Notes: generated from the sequence alone by a model not told the origin. DNA of 64,000 bases from Gnetum montanum (GCA_015680685.1 MNCI01018178.1:495696-559695); one strand, 5' to 3'; positions 34,838 to 47,240 are shown, numbered from the stretch's first letter. Made by a program: numbers and translations.

Positions 34838-37520
34838 TTTTTAGGAACTTAAAAATTTTTTAAGAGCTTAAAATTTTTAATGAAATCTCGTGCATCAAGG
34901 AAAAGGACCAGAGGGTTGAGAGAAATACTGTAAAAACTATAAAATAGAAAAATTGTTAAACAGAAAGTAATAAAAAGTTCACAGCATTGCATAACGTATG
35001 TTGTTACACAAAACATTTTTGGAGACTTGCACCTCTCATCAGTGTGTTTAGGCAATATGTCCAGGGAACCGAAGTTGCAAAGGCAAGGGAATGAAGATGT
35101 CGGTAGATGTATAAATAGGATCCCAACTTTTAAAAATAGAATAACTACCACTCTAATAATTAGAGTGGACCCCACTCATCATAGGTGAAATGGGGGTGAG
35201 ACGTTGTACTGATAAACTATTACAAAATAGTATTTCAGAAAGTGAATATGAAATATTCAACAAATCGGATCTTTTAGAATAGCCAAAGGGTGTATAGGGC
35301 TTAGGGAAATCCTCATGTTTGAATGGTAGACATGAGGGGTCCAACATCAAAGAATGTCATGCACACAAGCATCCGGCTAAAAATAGCAATAAACAAAGTC
35401 TTCAACAGCAATGAAGAGATGAGCTGTAATGACACTGGAGAAAAAATAGTCAAAATTTGTGATAAGACTGAAGAAAGCACCTTTAAAAGAAACCACAACC
35501 AAGAATACCAACGTAAGCAGAGTAGTGGTCAATACATGGATCAAACAGTAGAAAACATGTTGTAGTTTGCATAAACCTGCAACATGATCAAAATCCATGG
35601 AGAACCTGCAAAAGGACTAATATATAACCAAAAACATAAAAAAGATTTGAAAATGGTTAGAATCCAAAGAACAGCAAAAGGTGTTGTCAAACAAGGCTCA
35701 ACAATTCCAAGGCAACGAGATAGAGAGAAATTTTTAGGAACTTAAAATTTTTTATGAGATCTCATATGTCAATGAAAAGAATGAAAGGGCTGAAAGAAAT
35801 ATTGTAAAAACTGTAAAATAGAAAAACTATTAAACAAAAAGTAATAGAAATCTCATAGCATTACACAACATATGTTGTTACACAAAACATTTTTGGGGAC
35901 TTGCACCCCTCATCAATGTGTTTAGGTAATGTAGCTAGGCAACCCAAGCTGCAAAGGCGACGGAATAAGCATGCCAATACATGTATAAATACGATCCCAA
36001 CTTCTAAAAATAGAATAACCACCACTCTAATAATTAGAGTGCGTCCCACTTGTTATAGGCGAAATAGGAATTTAAAATTTTTAGGAACTGAAAATTTTTT
36101 ATGAGATCTCATGCATCAAGGAAAAGAACGAGTGTTGAGAGAAATACTATAAAAAACTATTAAACAAAAAGTAATAGAAAGCTTATAGCACTGCACAACA
36201 TATGTTATTACACAAAACGTTTTTAGGGAGTTGCAACCCTCATTAGTGTGTTTAGGCAATGTAGTTAGGCAGTCGAAGCTGCAAAGGCAAAGGAATTAGC
36301 ATGCTAATACATGTATAAATAAGGTCAAACTTCAAAAATTAGAATAATTGCTGCAATAATTAGAATGGGCCCCACTCATTATAGGCGAGATGGGGATGGG
36401 ACATTGTACTGAAAAACTATTACAAAATAGTAAAATTTCTAGAAACGTAAAATTTTTAGGAACTTAAAATTTTTTATGAGATCTCGTGCATCAAAAAAAA
36501 ACAAGAGGGCTAAGATAAATACTGTAAAAATTGTAAAACAAAAAATTTGTTAAACAGAAAGTAATAAAAAGCTCATAGCATTGCACAATGTATGTTGTTA
36601 CACAAAAAATTTTAGAGGACTTACACCACTCATTAGTGTGTTTAGGCAATGCAGGCAAGAAACCAAAGCTACAAAGGCAAGGGGAATGAGCATGTCAGTA
36701 TATGTATAAATAGGGTCCCAACCTCTAAAAATAGAATAACTACCGCTTTAATAATTAGAGTAGGCCCCACTTGTCATAGGCGAGATGGGGGTGGGATGGT
36801 GTACTAACAAAACTATTACAGAACAGTATTTCAAAAAGCAAACATGAAACATTCAACAAATCGGATCTTTTGGTAGAGTCGAAGGGTGTACAGGGTTTTG
36901 GGGAACCCTCATGTTTGAATGGTGGACATGAGGGGTCTGACACCAAAGAATGTCATGCACGCAAGCATTTGGTTAAAAATAGCAATAAAAAAAAGTCTTC
37001 AATAGCAACGAAGAGACAAGTTACAACAACACTAGAGAAGAAACAACTAGAGGTTGTGATAAAACTAAAGAAAGCCCCTTCAAAAGAAACCACAACTAAG
37101 AAGACCAACGTAAGCAAAGCAGTGGTCAAGACACGGATCAAACAGTAGAAACATGTCATGGTTCACATAAACCTACAACATGATCAAAACCCGTTAAGAA
37201 CTTGCAAAAGGATTAATACCTAACCAAAAACAAAAAAAAAGATCTGAAAATGGTTAAAATCCAGATAATAGAAAAAGGCGCTATCAAGCAAGGCTCAGCA
37301 ATTCCAAGGCAACGAGATAGAGAGAAATTTTTAGGAACTTAAAATTTTTAATGAGATCTTGTGCGTCAAGGAAAAGAATAGGAGGGCTGAAAGAAATACT
37401 ATAAAAACTGTAAAACAAAAAAATTGTTAAACAAAAAGTAATAGAAAGCTCATAGCATTGCACAACATATGTTGTTACACAAAAAATTTTCGAGGACTTG
37501 CACCCCTCATCAGTGTGTTT
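34838..37520 (+). repeat. Tandem pLTR units, forward orientation
   Basis: Units start at TTTTTAGGAACTTAAAATTT: 34,838 (long, about 893 bp), 35,731 (346 bp), 36,077 (376 bp), 36,453 (875 bp), 37,328 (193 bp, truncated). Each of the first four has TATAAATA about 265 bp in (near 35,110, 35,983, 36,315 and 36,702) and a shared AATAATTAGAGTGGGCCCC stretch. The long units add about 530 bp that is absent from the short ones and includes a Lys/Thr-rich frame (36,870-37,148). Partial head-to-tail tandem copies are typical of Penelope-like insertions. Confidence 0.85.
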
Positions 37521-37915
37521 TAAAAGTTGGAACCCTATTTATACATGTACTAGCATACTCATTCCCTTACCTTTGCAGCTTTGGAATGCTTGGCTACATT
37601 GCCTAAACATACTAATGAGGGCTACAAGTCCCCAAAAACATTTTGTGTAACAACATACATTGTGCAATGCTATGAGCTTTCTATTACTTTCTGTATAACA
37701 ACTTTTCTATTTTATGGTTTTTATAGTATTTTTCTCGGCCCTCTCGTTCTTTTCCTTGATGCATGAGAACTCATCAAAAATTTTAAGTTCCTAAAAATTT
37801 TATGTTTAATAGTTTTTTTGTTTTATAGTTTCCACAGTATTTCTCTCAACCCTTCCATTCTTTTCCTTGATGCACAAAATCTCATCAAAAATTTTAAGTT
37901 TCCTACCTTAAAATG
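37521..37915 (-). repeat. Inverted pLTR units upstream of the PLE RT
   Basis: At 37,520/37,521 the fifth forward unit meets an inverted copy that runs from the TATAAATA region to the unit start (ending AAGTTCCTAAAAATTTTA near 37,802), then a second shorter inverted piece to about 37,915. The inversion point makes a large hairpin with the forward units. Confidence 0.8.
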
Positions 37916-37920
37916 TGTTC

Positions 37921-38935
37921 CTCTTCACTTTTGATGTAGAATCTCTCTACCCTAACATTCCCACAGATCTTGGTCTTGCTACTCTTTGAGTTATGGTTGA
38001 GTCATATTTTCACGATAACCATTTTGATTTGCAGGTCTTCTACATCAATGCCATCATGGAGCTTTCCTCTTTGGTCCTTCAAGAACATTTCTTGGAGTTC
38101 AACAAGGTCTTCTACAAACAGATTTGAGGCACCACCATGGGTAGCAACTTTGCCATTGTTTACACATGCCTATTTCTATGCCACTTAGACAAATAAATTT
38201 TCTCTACACCAAGTTTTGAGCATCTTCTCTACTTAAAAAGGTATATTGATAATGCCTTTAGCATTTGGAATGATTCACAGGATTCCCTCTTCCAATTACT
38301 TGATCAGTATTGTTCTTTCTATCCTACCATCAATATTACTCCCTGAGTATCTAGCTCCTTAGCAAACATTTTGGATGTTTCCTTCTTCAAGGGTTTTAAC
38401 TTTATTAACATTGGTATTCTTTCTACTAAGTGTTATCAAAAACCCTTGAATGCTTATCAATACATCCCTTTCTCCTCTTGGCATCCTTGCCATCAGAAGA
38501 AAGCCTTCATTGTTACTGAGCTCAAATGATACCTCATCAGAGAATCCTGCCTCAATGATCTTCAACAAATTCGACAACAGCTCTCTTGATGACTTTGTAC
38601 TCAAGGATATCTGTCTCGCTTTTTGGCTCATTACTTCAACCTTATCCCTGCTTCCTCTAGATGCCATCTTCTTGAACGGCTTCATCAACGCTATGATGTT
38701 TGCAATAGAAAATAGGCCCCTCTTATCTTCAAATTGGATTTTAGTCCTTCCACTAAATCCTTGAACTTGAGGGCCCTCTTAAACCTATACTTTCTTGGCT
38801 CCACTAAAAAGATCCAAGTCTCTAGAACATCATTCTTGATGCTATCACATGTTGGAGGAATCCTAAAGAATCTCGTTCTTTTCTTGTCAAGAACAAATTC
38901 AAGTGCAATTGTCCCACCCCCATCTCAGCCTAAAT
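37921..38935 (+). pseudogene. Penelope-like reverse transcriptase, N-terminally truncated and stop-interrupted
   Basis: A single reading frame, interrupted by about eight stops, shows the PLE-specific RT motifs in order: FTFDVESLYPNIP (motif A, catalytic Asp present) at 37,927, FLEFNKVFYKQI then GTTMGSNFAIVYTCLF at about 38,090-38,185, RYIDNAFSIWND (YIDD-type motif with the second Asp now Asn) at 38,240, then TKCYQKPLNAYQYIPFSSWH and PCHQKKAF at about 38,425-38,510, and near the end, after a frameshift, TCWRNPKESRSFLVKNKF at about 38,845. YxKPTN and S-HP-H-K motifs are PLE hallmarks not found in LTR or LINE RTs. The N-terminal fingers are missing and no GIY-YIG endonuclease is visible after the RT. 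Confidence 0.85.
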
Positions 38936-39211
38936 GAGTGGGGCCCATTCTAATTATTACACATGTTTGCACATAACCGTTACTCTATTTTTGAAGTTGG
39001 GACTCTATATATTCTCATCCTACACTTGTTGCTCAAACCACAAGAATTGCTTCTATAACCATAATAAAGAGGGGTTAGATTCACCAAAAACATTTTATGT
39101 AGTAGCATTGCTTCTATGTTTGAGCCTTTTTCTTGATTTGTTCTTTTTAGTTCTTCTATCTTTTTATCTTTTCTTCAGCTGCACGAGATCTTACTTAAAA
39201 TTTTAAGTACC
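38918..39211 (-). repeat. Inverted terminal pLTR of the PLE
   Basis: It reads in reverse through the GGGGCCC region, a TATA-like stretch and the CAAAAAC/TTTTGTGTAA region to the unit start at the LTR junction. It has the same orientation as 37,521-37,915, so the RT copy is flanked by two like-oriented pLTRs. Confidence 0.8.
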
Positions 39212-39946
39212 CTAAAATATTAATCTTCTCTTAAAGCACATTGGTTTGGCTTATCTTTCTCATCTATTATTATTATCTGAGCAACCCTGCTAACCATGAA
39301 CAATCATTAGTAGAAGAATCTTTAACATTGTCTCTATTGCTTGAAGTCTAGAACCTTTTCAAAATGCTAAAATATCACCAAACAGTTGATAGGCTTGTGC
39401 AAAACCATCCTATCCAGGGAATAAAATACCTATTAGTAGAAGAGTCTTTAACATTGTCTCTATTGCTTGAAGGCTAGAACATTTTCAAAATGCTAAAATA
39501 TCACCAAACAGTTGATAGGCTTGTGCAAAACCATCCTATCCAAGGAATAAAATACCTTATGCATTCCACCAATTTGATGATGTTTATAGACATGAATTCC
39601 AATGTGAAATCTCATGATGTTTACACTAGAAAATACCAATTTTACAACCTTTGGCTTGCAATTAAGATTTCATAAATTCCATAATTAATACCCTTGGTTT
39701 TCTACCTTAAAATTATGGATACTTAAGCTAGAATTATGACACTTAAAAGCACTTTCTATTCATTTTCCTTTCTACAATGTTCATGATTCAATCATGCTTC
39801 ATTTTATTGACCTTTTTTTTAATAAGTAATCCAACTCTTTGTATTCTATTATACTATCTTCCAATCACTAATAAAATTTAATTTTCCCAATGCTATCTCA
39901 ATCATCATCTTGAAATACTGATCCAACAAATGACATATATGTGACA
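39212..39946 (-). repeat. Right LTR of the minus-strand gypsy element, outer part
   Basis: Resumes at TATTAATCTTCTCTTAAAGC and matches 27,783-28,388, ending TATATGTGACA. It contains an internal 126-bp tandem duplication not present in the left LTR. Confidence 0.85.
39308..39559. repeat. 126-bp tandem duplication inside the right gypsy LTR
   Basis: TAGTAGAAGA(A/G)TCTTTAAC starts at 39,308 and again at 39,434; the copies differ at only a few bases. The left LTR has a single copy, so it arose after insertion. Confidence 0.9.
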
Positions 39947-41390
39947 ATATTCTAGAGGTAAATAAAAACCAAAGTATTTGAGCATACACACTCTCTTACA
40001 AGATGGATCCCACAAAAAGAGTTCTACCAATGCATCTAGAGAAGGTTAGTCATTAATACTCTAAGGTACCTATCACCAATTAGCCATTTAACTCAATGCT
40101 AACTCCAACAACTAGTAAAAAATGCTAATGAAAATACATCATAACAATGCTCAATAACAACATCATGCATTACAATTTGAACTTAATCCAACAAACTTCA
40201 AAAAGTATAAACACCAACAAATATCATTACTATTGCTATAGTATAAAAATATAAATTCTAACAATGGCATCTTTCTTACTTGAATACAATCATTATCTAG
40301 GAACACTTAGAAAATGTTTCTTCCTATCATTGAGACCTATCAAACAAGTCACTACAAATGTCATAACTTGGACTCGAGTCATTATGGATGTTGCAGCTTA
40401 TGCAAACAAGTTGTGACATTTTATAGGGCTCATGATGAAAATTATGACATCCTCATATGCTAAAAAATGAAGTCACAAAATCATGTAAATCTACCATAAT
40501 CACTAGTAACAGGTAACACCAATTGCTAATTAATATAGATCTTTTCACAAAGTCAAAGGGAATATAATGTGTAGTTATGTCCTCTTGAAACTAATGTTAG
40601 GGGCCCAAAAATCATTAATAAAACATAAAAACAAAATAGGAAAGTGTTGGAAAACTATAGATCTATCTTTAGTGAAAAAATAATAGCATGCCAACTACCA
40701 ATAGAAGGGAAAATCCATTATCTAAATAATGAATATTATAACTAAAATGTTTAAAGTACAAATCTTCTAAAAATACCAAGATCACCAAAATCTTCTACTA
40801 ATATAGTAGATAACTAGAGCTCTACAACAACTAATAACCTATTGAAATTATATAAATTATCTACATCAAAATCTATTCAAAACTACATAAATTATAATGA
40901 ATAATGAGATCATGAATTAATGAAATATATGTTACAAAGATACTAGAATAAAAACCTATATCTACAAGAAAACAACTACAAAAGCCCAATTTCAAACCCC
41001 TAAAGCAAAACCCTACGAAGCCTCTTAACTAAACCAATCAAAAAAATCTAGGCATTAAAACTCGAAACAACTCGTATAAAAATAGGATCAAAGGAACTCA
41101 CCTAGGAATCATTGTAATGCACTTAGTGCAAATGATCATACTGCATGCACACTGTTATGCACATGTACCAAAGCCAATGCACAAATAGCTACCACAATCA
41201 TTACATGTATATAGCCTCACTAGCATCATCTCCAAAGCTTCTACCTCCTAACGCTAGATGCTAAACATAGACAAAAAATACATCTATGCTATAAAATTTT
41301 AGGAAAAATACTATCTAACTCTACTATGAATTTTTGTAAACCAAACTAAGGCAAACCAAAAATACAGTTAGGAGGATGAGAGATAACATT
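39947..41390. other. AT-rich spacer between two gypsy elements
   Basis: No coding similarity on either strand; mostly A-rich with short CATCATAAC-type words. Confidence 0.5.
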
Positions 41391-41395
41391 TTAGG

Positions 41396-42060
41396 TTCTA
41401 GAGCAAGTTCATTCCAATTAAATTAACCTTTAATCGCAATAAATCCATATATTACAAAATATAGTTTAGTATGTTAAAAAACAAGAAAACTACTTGTCTT
41501 TAGTTAATAAAAAGAATATTATTACAATGATTTCACAACCACAACAACATTCAAATCACTCACATACTCAAACAATGTTTTAAAGCATGAGGCTCTACAA
41601 CCATATAACAATTGACCTTAATGCAAAACACAACCAAAAGAGAATGTCTTTCCCAACTTAGGACTAAGATCTCAACACACAAGTAATAAATAAGAGATAC
41701 ATATGCCAACACACACACACACACACACAATTGACCTTGGAGTTGCAACCACAATTATGCACTCACTGAATGTGCTCTCATAACTATTCTTTCTCAACAC
41801 ATCAACTCTCATCTCATCATCATCTTATCATGATATCTCATGAAGAAACACATATAATGTTTATTGTAAAACTAAGAAAAGGGAACTAGAAGCCTTTCTC
41901 TAATATCAAGTTTAGGACCTCCAACTATTTACATCTTTTTCTCCTCTTATTTGGATGTTTTCTAATTTGGAATGATCAATTTGAAAGTTTTCTTAGTCGT
42001 ATGGATCATCTCGAGGCTTTATGGATCGTCCTCTACAAAATCCTAGCTTTTAGGAGAGAA
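41396..42060 (-). repeat. 3' LTR of the minus-strand chromovirus
   Basis: Aligns with 47,319-47,975 from CAAGTTCA(T/C)TCC to CTTT(T/C)AGGAGAGA. The polypurine tract that should lie to its right is not clear. Confidence 0.85.
41707..41729. repeat. (CA)n microsatellite expanded in one LTR
   Basis: About ten CA units, against about four at the matching place in the other LTR (near 47,630); it expanded after insertion. Confidence 0.9.
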
Positions 42061-42394
42061 ATCCCTTGGATGTGGGAGATGTCTCCATCAAGTTATGTGG
42101 AAAACCTCTCATCTAAGATGTCCTAGTTGTGTGGAAGATGTCTCCATAAATTGCTAGCTACTTCTTTCCTAACCAAGAAGTCTTCTAGGAAGACTTGACT
42201 CTTGGCTAACTCATCTTCTTAATCTCCAAGACATCTTCATAGAGCCTGAAACCTACAAAAACCATCTATAGAAAGAAGAAAAGGTAATCGAAAAAGATGT
42301 CCCTACACCAACTCTTCCATCCTTCAAAAAGTGAACTCATGTAAACAAGAGAGTATAGTTATAAGTGATTCCCCACTCAGCAAGGTTGGTCTCA

Positions 42395-42780
42395 TAGATT
42401 CATACAACACCTTCAATGGATTGATCCTCCCAATAGATCAAGTACTCATTCCTCTTCACTCCTTGAGTGTTAGAAGCTTTCCTCCTCTTGAGTATGATTA
42501 TCTTCCTCTCCAATGAAGGCTTGAACTAATCAATAGTCCTCTTTGACTCATTGATGCTACCCTATAAGGTTTACTCATCAATCGGTCCATGGTAAAGCAC
42601 AAGATTTGTAACATTAAACATAAAAGACCTACCAACATTATTTGGTAAATCAATCTCAAAAGAATTATCATTAATTTTGGCCCTAATTTTGAAAGGACCC
42701 ATCTTCTTAGCTTTCAACTTTGAGAAGTTCACACCTCTCAATTGTTTCTTCTTCAAGTGCATCTAAACAAAGTCACCAAT
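42395..42780 (-). pseudogene. Integrase C-terminal domain and chromodomain
   Basis: The frame 42,762-42,571 reads FSKLKAKKMGPFKIRAKIND, then SFEIDLPNNVG and FMFNVTNLVLYHGP, the integrase C-terminal barrel of chromoviruses. A frameshift later, KRNEYLIYWEDQSIEGVV, a stop, then Ile at about 42,395-42,455 matches the YLVKW...W core of a chromodomain, with the final Trp codon now TGA. Confidence 0.75.
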
Positions 42781-43199
42781 AGTAGTTGTTTAATTTTTCT
42801 ATGTTTTCCTTTCGAATTGAATATAGAGACATTGGTAAAATAAGCAGCTTATATATGAATAAAGATAAACATGCATTTATTAATGAAAATTCACAAAAAG
42901 AGAATGAGTAGCAATCTTTAGTATTATGCATTTGGCATGCACATCATCATTACGAAGATAAAATTATTTTACTATGATTAGTAGAGTTTCCCCTAATTAT
43001 TACAACAATAAAATTATTTTACCCTTACTGGTAGAGTTCCCACTCACTATTATGATGATAAAATTATTTTACCATGATAAAGTAAGACTACATCCAAACA
43101 AAGTTACTAATAGCAAAATTAGACTTTCTTTTGTCCTCAATTCTCTTGAGGACTCTCTCTTTAATCTTCTTCTCAAGATTTGATTTTACTTATGCATGA

Positions 43200-43920
43200 A
43201 AATCCCTCATATCTTTCATAAAATAAATGTTGAGATGAGCTTCTCCTTCAAAGCTCTTCAAATTATCCACCCTCTTAGGGAAAAAAACCATAATTCACCT
43301 CAAATGGAATCTTACCAATAACAATATGAAAAGCATAATTATAAAAAAAATCCAACATGACACAACAAGTTTTCCCATCAATTAGGTTTTCCATCATATA
43401 AATGCCTCAAAATTTTTAACAAGGATTTATTTACCACATTTGTTTAGCCATTAGATTATGGATGATATGTACTAGAAAAATTTGGCTAGTGAATTTGGAG
43501 TCTTTGTCACTAACAATATTCAAAGGAATACCATGCAACTTCACAACATACTAGAAAAAAAAATTTCCATGTGAGAAGCAACACTAACCTTTTTGCACAA
43601 AATAAATTGTGCAATCTTAGTGAATTTGTCCACTACAAGAAAAATTTCATTATTATCATTTTTGGTTTTTGGAATACCACTCACAAAATCCATTGACACA
43701 CTTTTCCATGGATCCTTAGGAATTAGCAAGGGAATGTAATGTCCATTCATTCCTTTGTCTTCTTTGAATTTCTCACAAGTTAAACACTCCTTCATAAATC
43801 TTGAAATTTTCATTACTATCCTAGGCCAAAAATAATACCCATCAACAAGCTCTAATTTTTTATCCCTACCCATGTGACCTACAATGCTACTATAATTCTT
43901 TCAAATAAAATCTTTTTCTT
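43200..43920 (-). pseudogene. Chromovirus integrase zinc-binding and core domains
   Basis: The frame 43,873-43,541 shows the second half of the HHCC zinc domain (FMKECLTCEKFKED) and core start WKSVSMDFVSGIPKT (first catalytic Asp), VVDKFTKIAQFI. Remaining core motifs down to about 43,200 are decayed. Confidence 0.82.
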
Positions 43921-44029
43921 AAAATCACAATTAGGAACACATAGCTTTTCATTTTTAAAAAACAATTTCTCTTGAATATGATAGTGCCTCCATTGGTCTA
44001 TCCTACTCAATAATGGTTCCTTGAGGCTT

Positions 44030-44560
44030 CTTCAAACCCATAGCTTCAAAATGAGATATGCTAAAATTCACCACATATACCATAGATAATGCATCAACCA
44101 CCACATTGGCTTCTCCACTCTTTTGTTTCAACACAAAATTGAACTCTTGTAATTGTGTAACCCACATTATGTGTTTAGCACCTAACTTCTTTTTGGAATT
44201 TAGAAACTAAAGTGCTTTGTGATTTGTCATTAAGGTAAACACCTTGGACAATAAGTAATGCCTCCAATGCTTGATTACTTGAAGAATAGTATATAACTCC
44301 TTCTCATATGTGCTATATTTCTACCTTGATGCCTTCAACTTCTCTAAAAAGAAAGTAATATATCTACCTTCTTGTGAGAGTACCCAACCAATGGCAAGTC
44401 ACTTGCATTCATCTCCACTTGAAATAGCTTTTGAAAACTTAGAATTGCAAGCAATCATTCACTAGTAATTTTTTCCTTTAACAAGTTAAAGTCCCTTTGG
44501 GTTTCATCACCCCACCTAAAATATTTTTCTTTCTTCAACAAAGTAAACAGAGGCCAAGAA
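44030..44560 (-). pseudogene. Chromovirus RNase H remnant
   Basis: Readable motifs: VFTLMTNHKAL near 44,230, GAKHIMWVTQLQEFNFVLKQ near 44,185 and GEANVVVDALSMVYV near 44,110, matching the TDH-LKYL and ADALSR motifs of gypsy RNase H. Stops interrupt the frame. Confidence 0.75.
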
Positions 44561-44639
44561 AATTTTGATGAACCTCCAATAAAAACCTACTAAACCAAGG
44601 AATGATCTTATCTTTCCAACATCCTTAGAAGTTGGCCAA

Positions 44640-45300
44640 TCTTTAATTATCTTCACCTTGGTAGCTTCAATCTAAATTTGATTTTTAGAAACCACTTGCT
44701 CCAAGTATATGAGTTTCCTCCTAAAGAAATGAATTTTTCACATTAATCACTAATTATGCCTTCTCTAATTTTAGACACATTCTCCTCAAGTAATCCAAAT
44801 GCTCCTTCTCATTAAAGCTATACATCAAAATATCATGAAAAAAGATAATACAACACTTACCAATCAAGTCTTTGAGTACACCATGCATCAACCTCATGAA
44901 CATACCATGTGCATGTGTGAGCCCAAATGGCCTTACCATCCACTCAAATAATCCATCTGGTGTTTTGAAATGTTTCTTCCATTCATCACCTAACTTGATT
45001 CTAATTTGATGGTAATCATTCTTTAAATCAATTTCGGTAAAAAATTTCCCATTATTAAGGTTATCAAGGATATCATCCATCCTTGGAATAGGAAACCTAT
45101 ATCTCACTATTATCCTGTTCATCACCCTAGAATCAATGGACATCCTTCATTCATCATTGTCCTTCTTTGATACAAGCATTGCTGGAACTACAAAAGGTGA
45201 AATAGATTCCCTCACGAAGCCATTCACAAGTAACTATTCAACTTACCTTTGCAGTTCTACCCTATGATTTGGTGCCATACAGTATGCTCTCTAATTTGGT
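44640..45300 (-). pseudogene. Chromovirus reverse transcriptase remnant
   Basis: An open frame at 45,143-44,754 (YRFPIPRMDDILDNLNNGKF; FTEIDLKNDYHQIRIK; VRPFGLTHAHGMFMRLMHG; CIIFFHDILMYS, where the catalytic FDD is FHD, so inactive). Upstream fingers (PFVVPAMLVSKKDNDE) are readable at about 45,155-45,200 with a stop between. Confidence 0.88.
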
Positions 45301-45639
45301 ATGGTAGCACTAGGAATGAAATCAATTTGATGTTGTACATTCCTCATGTATGGTAATCCATCTAATTCCCCCTTGAACACCTTGGTAAATTGTACCTTCA
45401 AGCCTTACATACTTGTTGGAAGTTTTACATGCATACCATCATGGTTAGAAGAAATTGATGATACAACAAAAAAATCAAAACTATTTTCATCATGTTCCTT
45501 AATGTATTCCCTTTTTCCTAGAAGGATTAAGGAAGCATTTAGTAAGCTTTTCTACCTCACTTGTTTAGCCATCATAGGAATCAACTCATAAATTCCATCA
45601 AATCTAGCTACACTTCATACATTTCTATCTCCATCAAAT

Positions 45640-45985
45640 TGAGCACCATTATCAAAGTTCTAAGGTCTACTAAGAATTACATTAACATAATCAATTGGAA
45701 GCACATGACATCTCATCACATCATGAAGACTCCCAATTTTAAATTTCATAACACATTGTTCTTTCACCTTTCGAGAGTAATTAGTAGATAACCAATGTCC
45801 CTTGTAGGGTTTTGGATGGGGATTACTTGCCCAACCCAATCTAGTAATTTCCATAGTAGAAATAACATTTTCTTGAACTTCCCAATCAATCAAAATATGA
45901 ATCCATTCCCTACTAAGCAAACATCTAGTCCCAATCCAAAATAACAATTTGCTAGCATGATGGTCTCCTTTATTCACATTTCCTA
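45640..45985 (-). pseudogene. Chromovirus protease remnant
   Basis: A 105-codon frame: HILIDWEVQENVISTMEI where a LIDGGSCTNV-type active site is expected, then PHPKPYKGHWLSTNY, VMKFKIGSLHDVMRCHVLPI and VNVILSRPW-like end. Domain order is right but the catalytic DSG/DGG is lost. Confidence 0.75.
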
Positions 45986-46079
45986 TGAATGTAGAAGAAT
46001 TTAATTTAGAAACTTCCTTAATCCTAGAACCATAAGGATTATCTATCTAAAGAGCTTAGCTAGATGTCTCCTTCACTTC

Positions 46080-47240
46080 TATGGTTTACACATCCTTGCC
46101 CTTGGCTTTTTTGAGAAGTGGACATTCGCGTTGCTTGTGTTTCAATTCTCCACATTTGAAGCATTAAATCTTTGATGAATTACTAACTTGATCATTACCC
46201 CCCATTCCTTGGTCCTTCTTAGCTTTACCCTTCCCATCATCCTTATCTGTCTTCTTGTTATGACTACCATCTTTCTCTTCAAATTTTGACCTAGATCCCT
46301 TCCCCAATTTGAATCACTTATCCTCTCCGTTGAGAGCTTGTTTGTCCCTATTTTCAAATTTGCTTAATTTTTTTTGCTTAAGTGGTTAATCATAAGCCTC
46401 ATCAAGAGATTTTGGCTTATAGAATGATAAATCCTACTAATATGTCATTTTGAGACCTTCTAGAAAGATTATAGCATGTTCATACTCTTCCCAGTTCATC
46501 TTATTTTGATGGAATAGATCACAAAATTCAATGTAAAACTTCTTGATGTCTTTGTCACCTTGCCTTAGGAATTTTAATTTCATAATGATCTCTTGCTTCT
46601 AACAAGACTGTTCAAATTTTCTCCTCAACTTGTATTTCATCAAATTCCAATCTCTAATAGGTTGACCATTTTTTTTTCAAAAGCTTAGGACTCCTTTTTC
46701 CACTAAGTAGAAGCCATACCTTTAAATTTAGCTTCAGTAATTATTACCCTTAATTGATTCCGTACCTCTTCTAACTTTGTCAAGTACCTTCAACCAACTT
46801 GAAAAAGCATTGATGTCATCTATATCATTGAAATATTTTAGTTTTATGCACAAGAGTCTTGCAACATTTTTGAATGCTTTAGCAAGTCTTGTTTCATCTT
46901 CATCATCAATCTTACCATGAGAAGAAGTAGTGGTCACTAATGGAGTTCTTGGAACTTTTCCATGGGGAATAGTATTTCCCCCCATTGGAATAATTGGCTA
47001 ATGGGTTTCAACACTTCCATAGCTAGATTTTCCTTTCTCATCATTTCCTCCACATAGTTCAAAAACTTCTTCACCATCTGAACAAGATTTCTCATCACCT
47101 CCTCGAGTTTGAATGTGACTAGGACCTGCATTCTTATCCACCTTTGCATTGATCTCATCCAATCAAGCAACCATCATTTGAAAGGAAAACTTCATGCTCT
47201 TCATGTCTCTATTTAGGGCTTGAACCTATTTATTCTTAGG
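46080..47240 (-). pseudogene. Chromovirus gag remnant with zinc knuckle
   Basis: Frames at 47,170-46,937 (acidic, coiled-coil-like N-terminus) and 46,985-46,734 (RLAKAFKNVARLLCIKLKYF; INAFSSWLKVLDKV). A textbook zinc knuckle CFKCGELKHKQREC (CX2CX4HX4C) lies at about 46,120-46,162. Frames between are broken. Confidence 0.78.

Larger units (their letters stand above)
34838..39211 (+). mobile_element. Penelope-like element cluster (Dryad-like) inserted in a gypsy LTR
   Basis: A composite of five forward and three reverse copies of a pLTR-like unit around a plus-strand Penelope-type RT remnant. Both ends carry the unit terminus (TTAGGAACTTAAAATTTT on the left, its inverted form AAAATTTTAAGTACC on the right). 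The left LTR at 27.3-28.4 kb lacks this insert, which defines its edges to within a few bases; a few LTR bases (ATATA) appear lost at the junction. Plant PLEs of the Dryad group are known from conifers and have been attributed to ancient horizontal transfer from arthropods. Confidence 0.82.

Noticed and set aside
34838-39211. Foldback or MULE-type DNA transposon as explanation of the inverted units
   Set aside because: Unit ends are inverted overall, but the enclosed frame is a Penelope-type reverse transcriptase and no transposase was seen.
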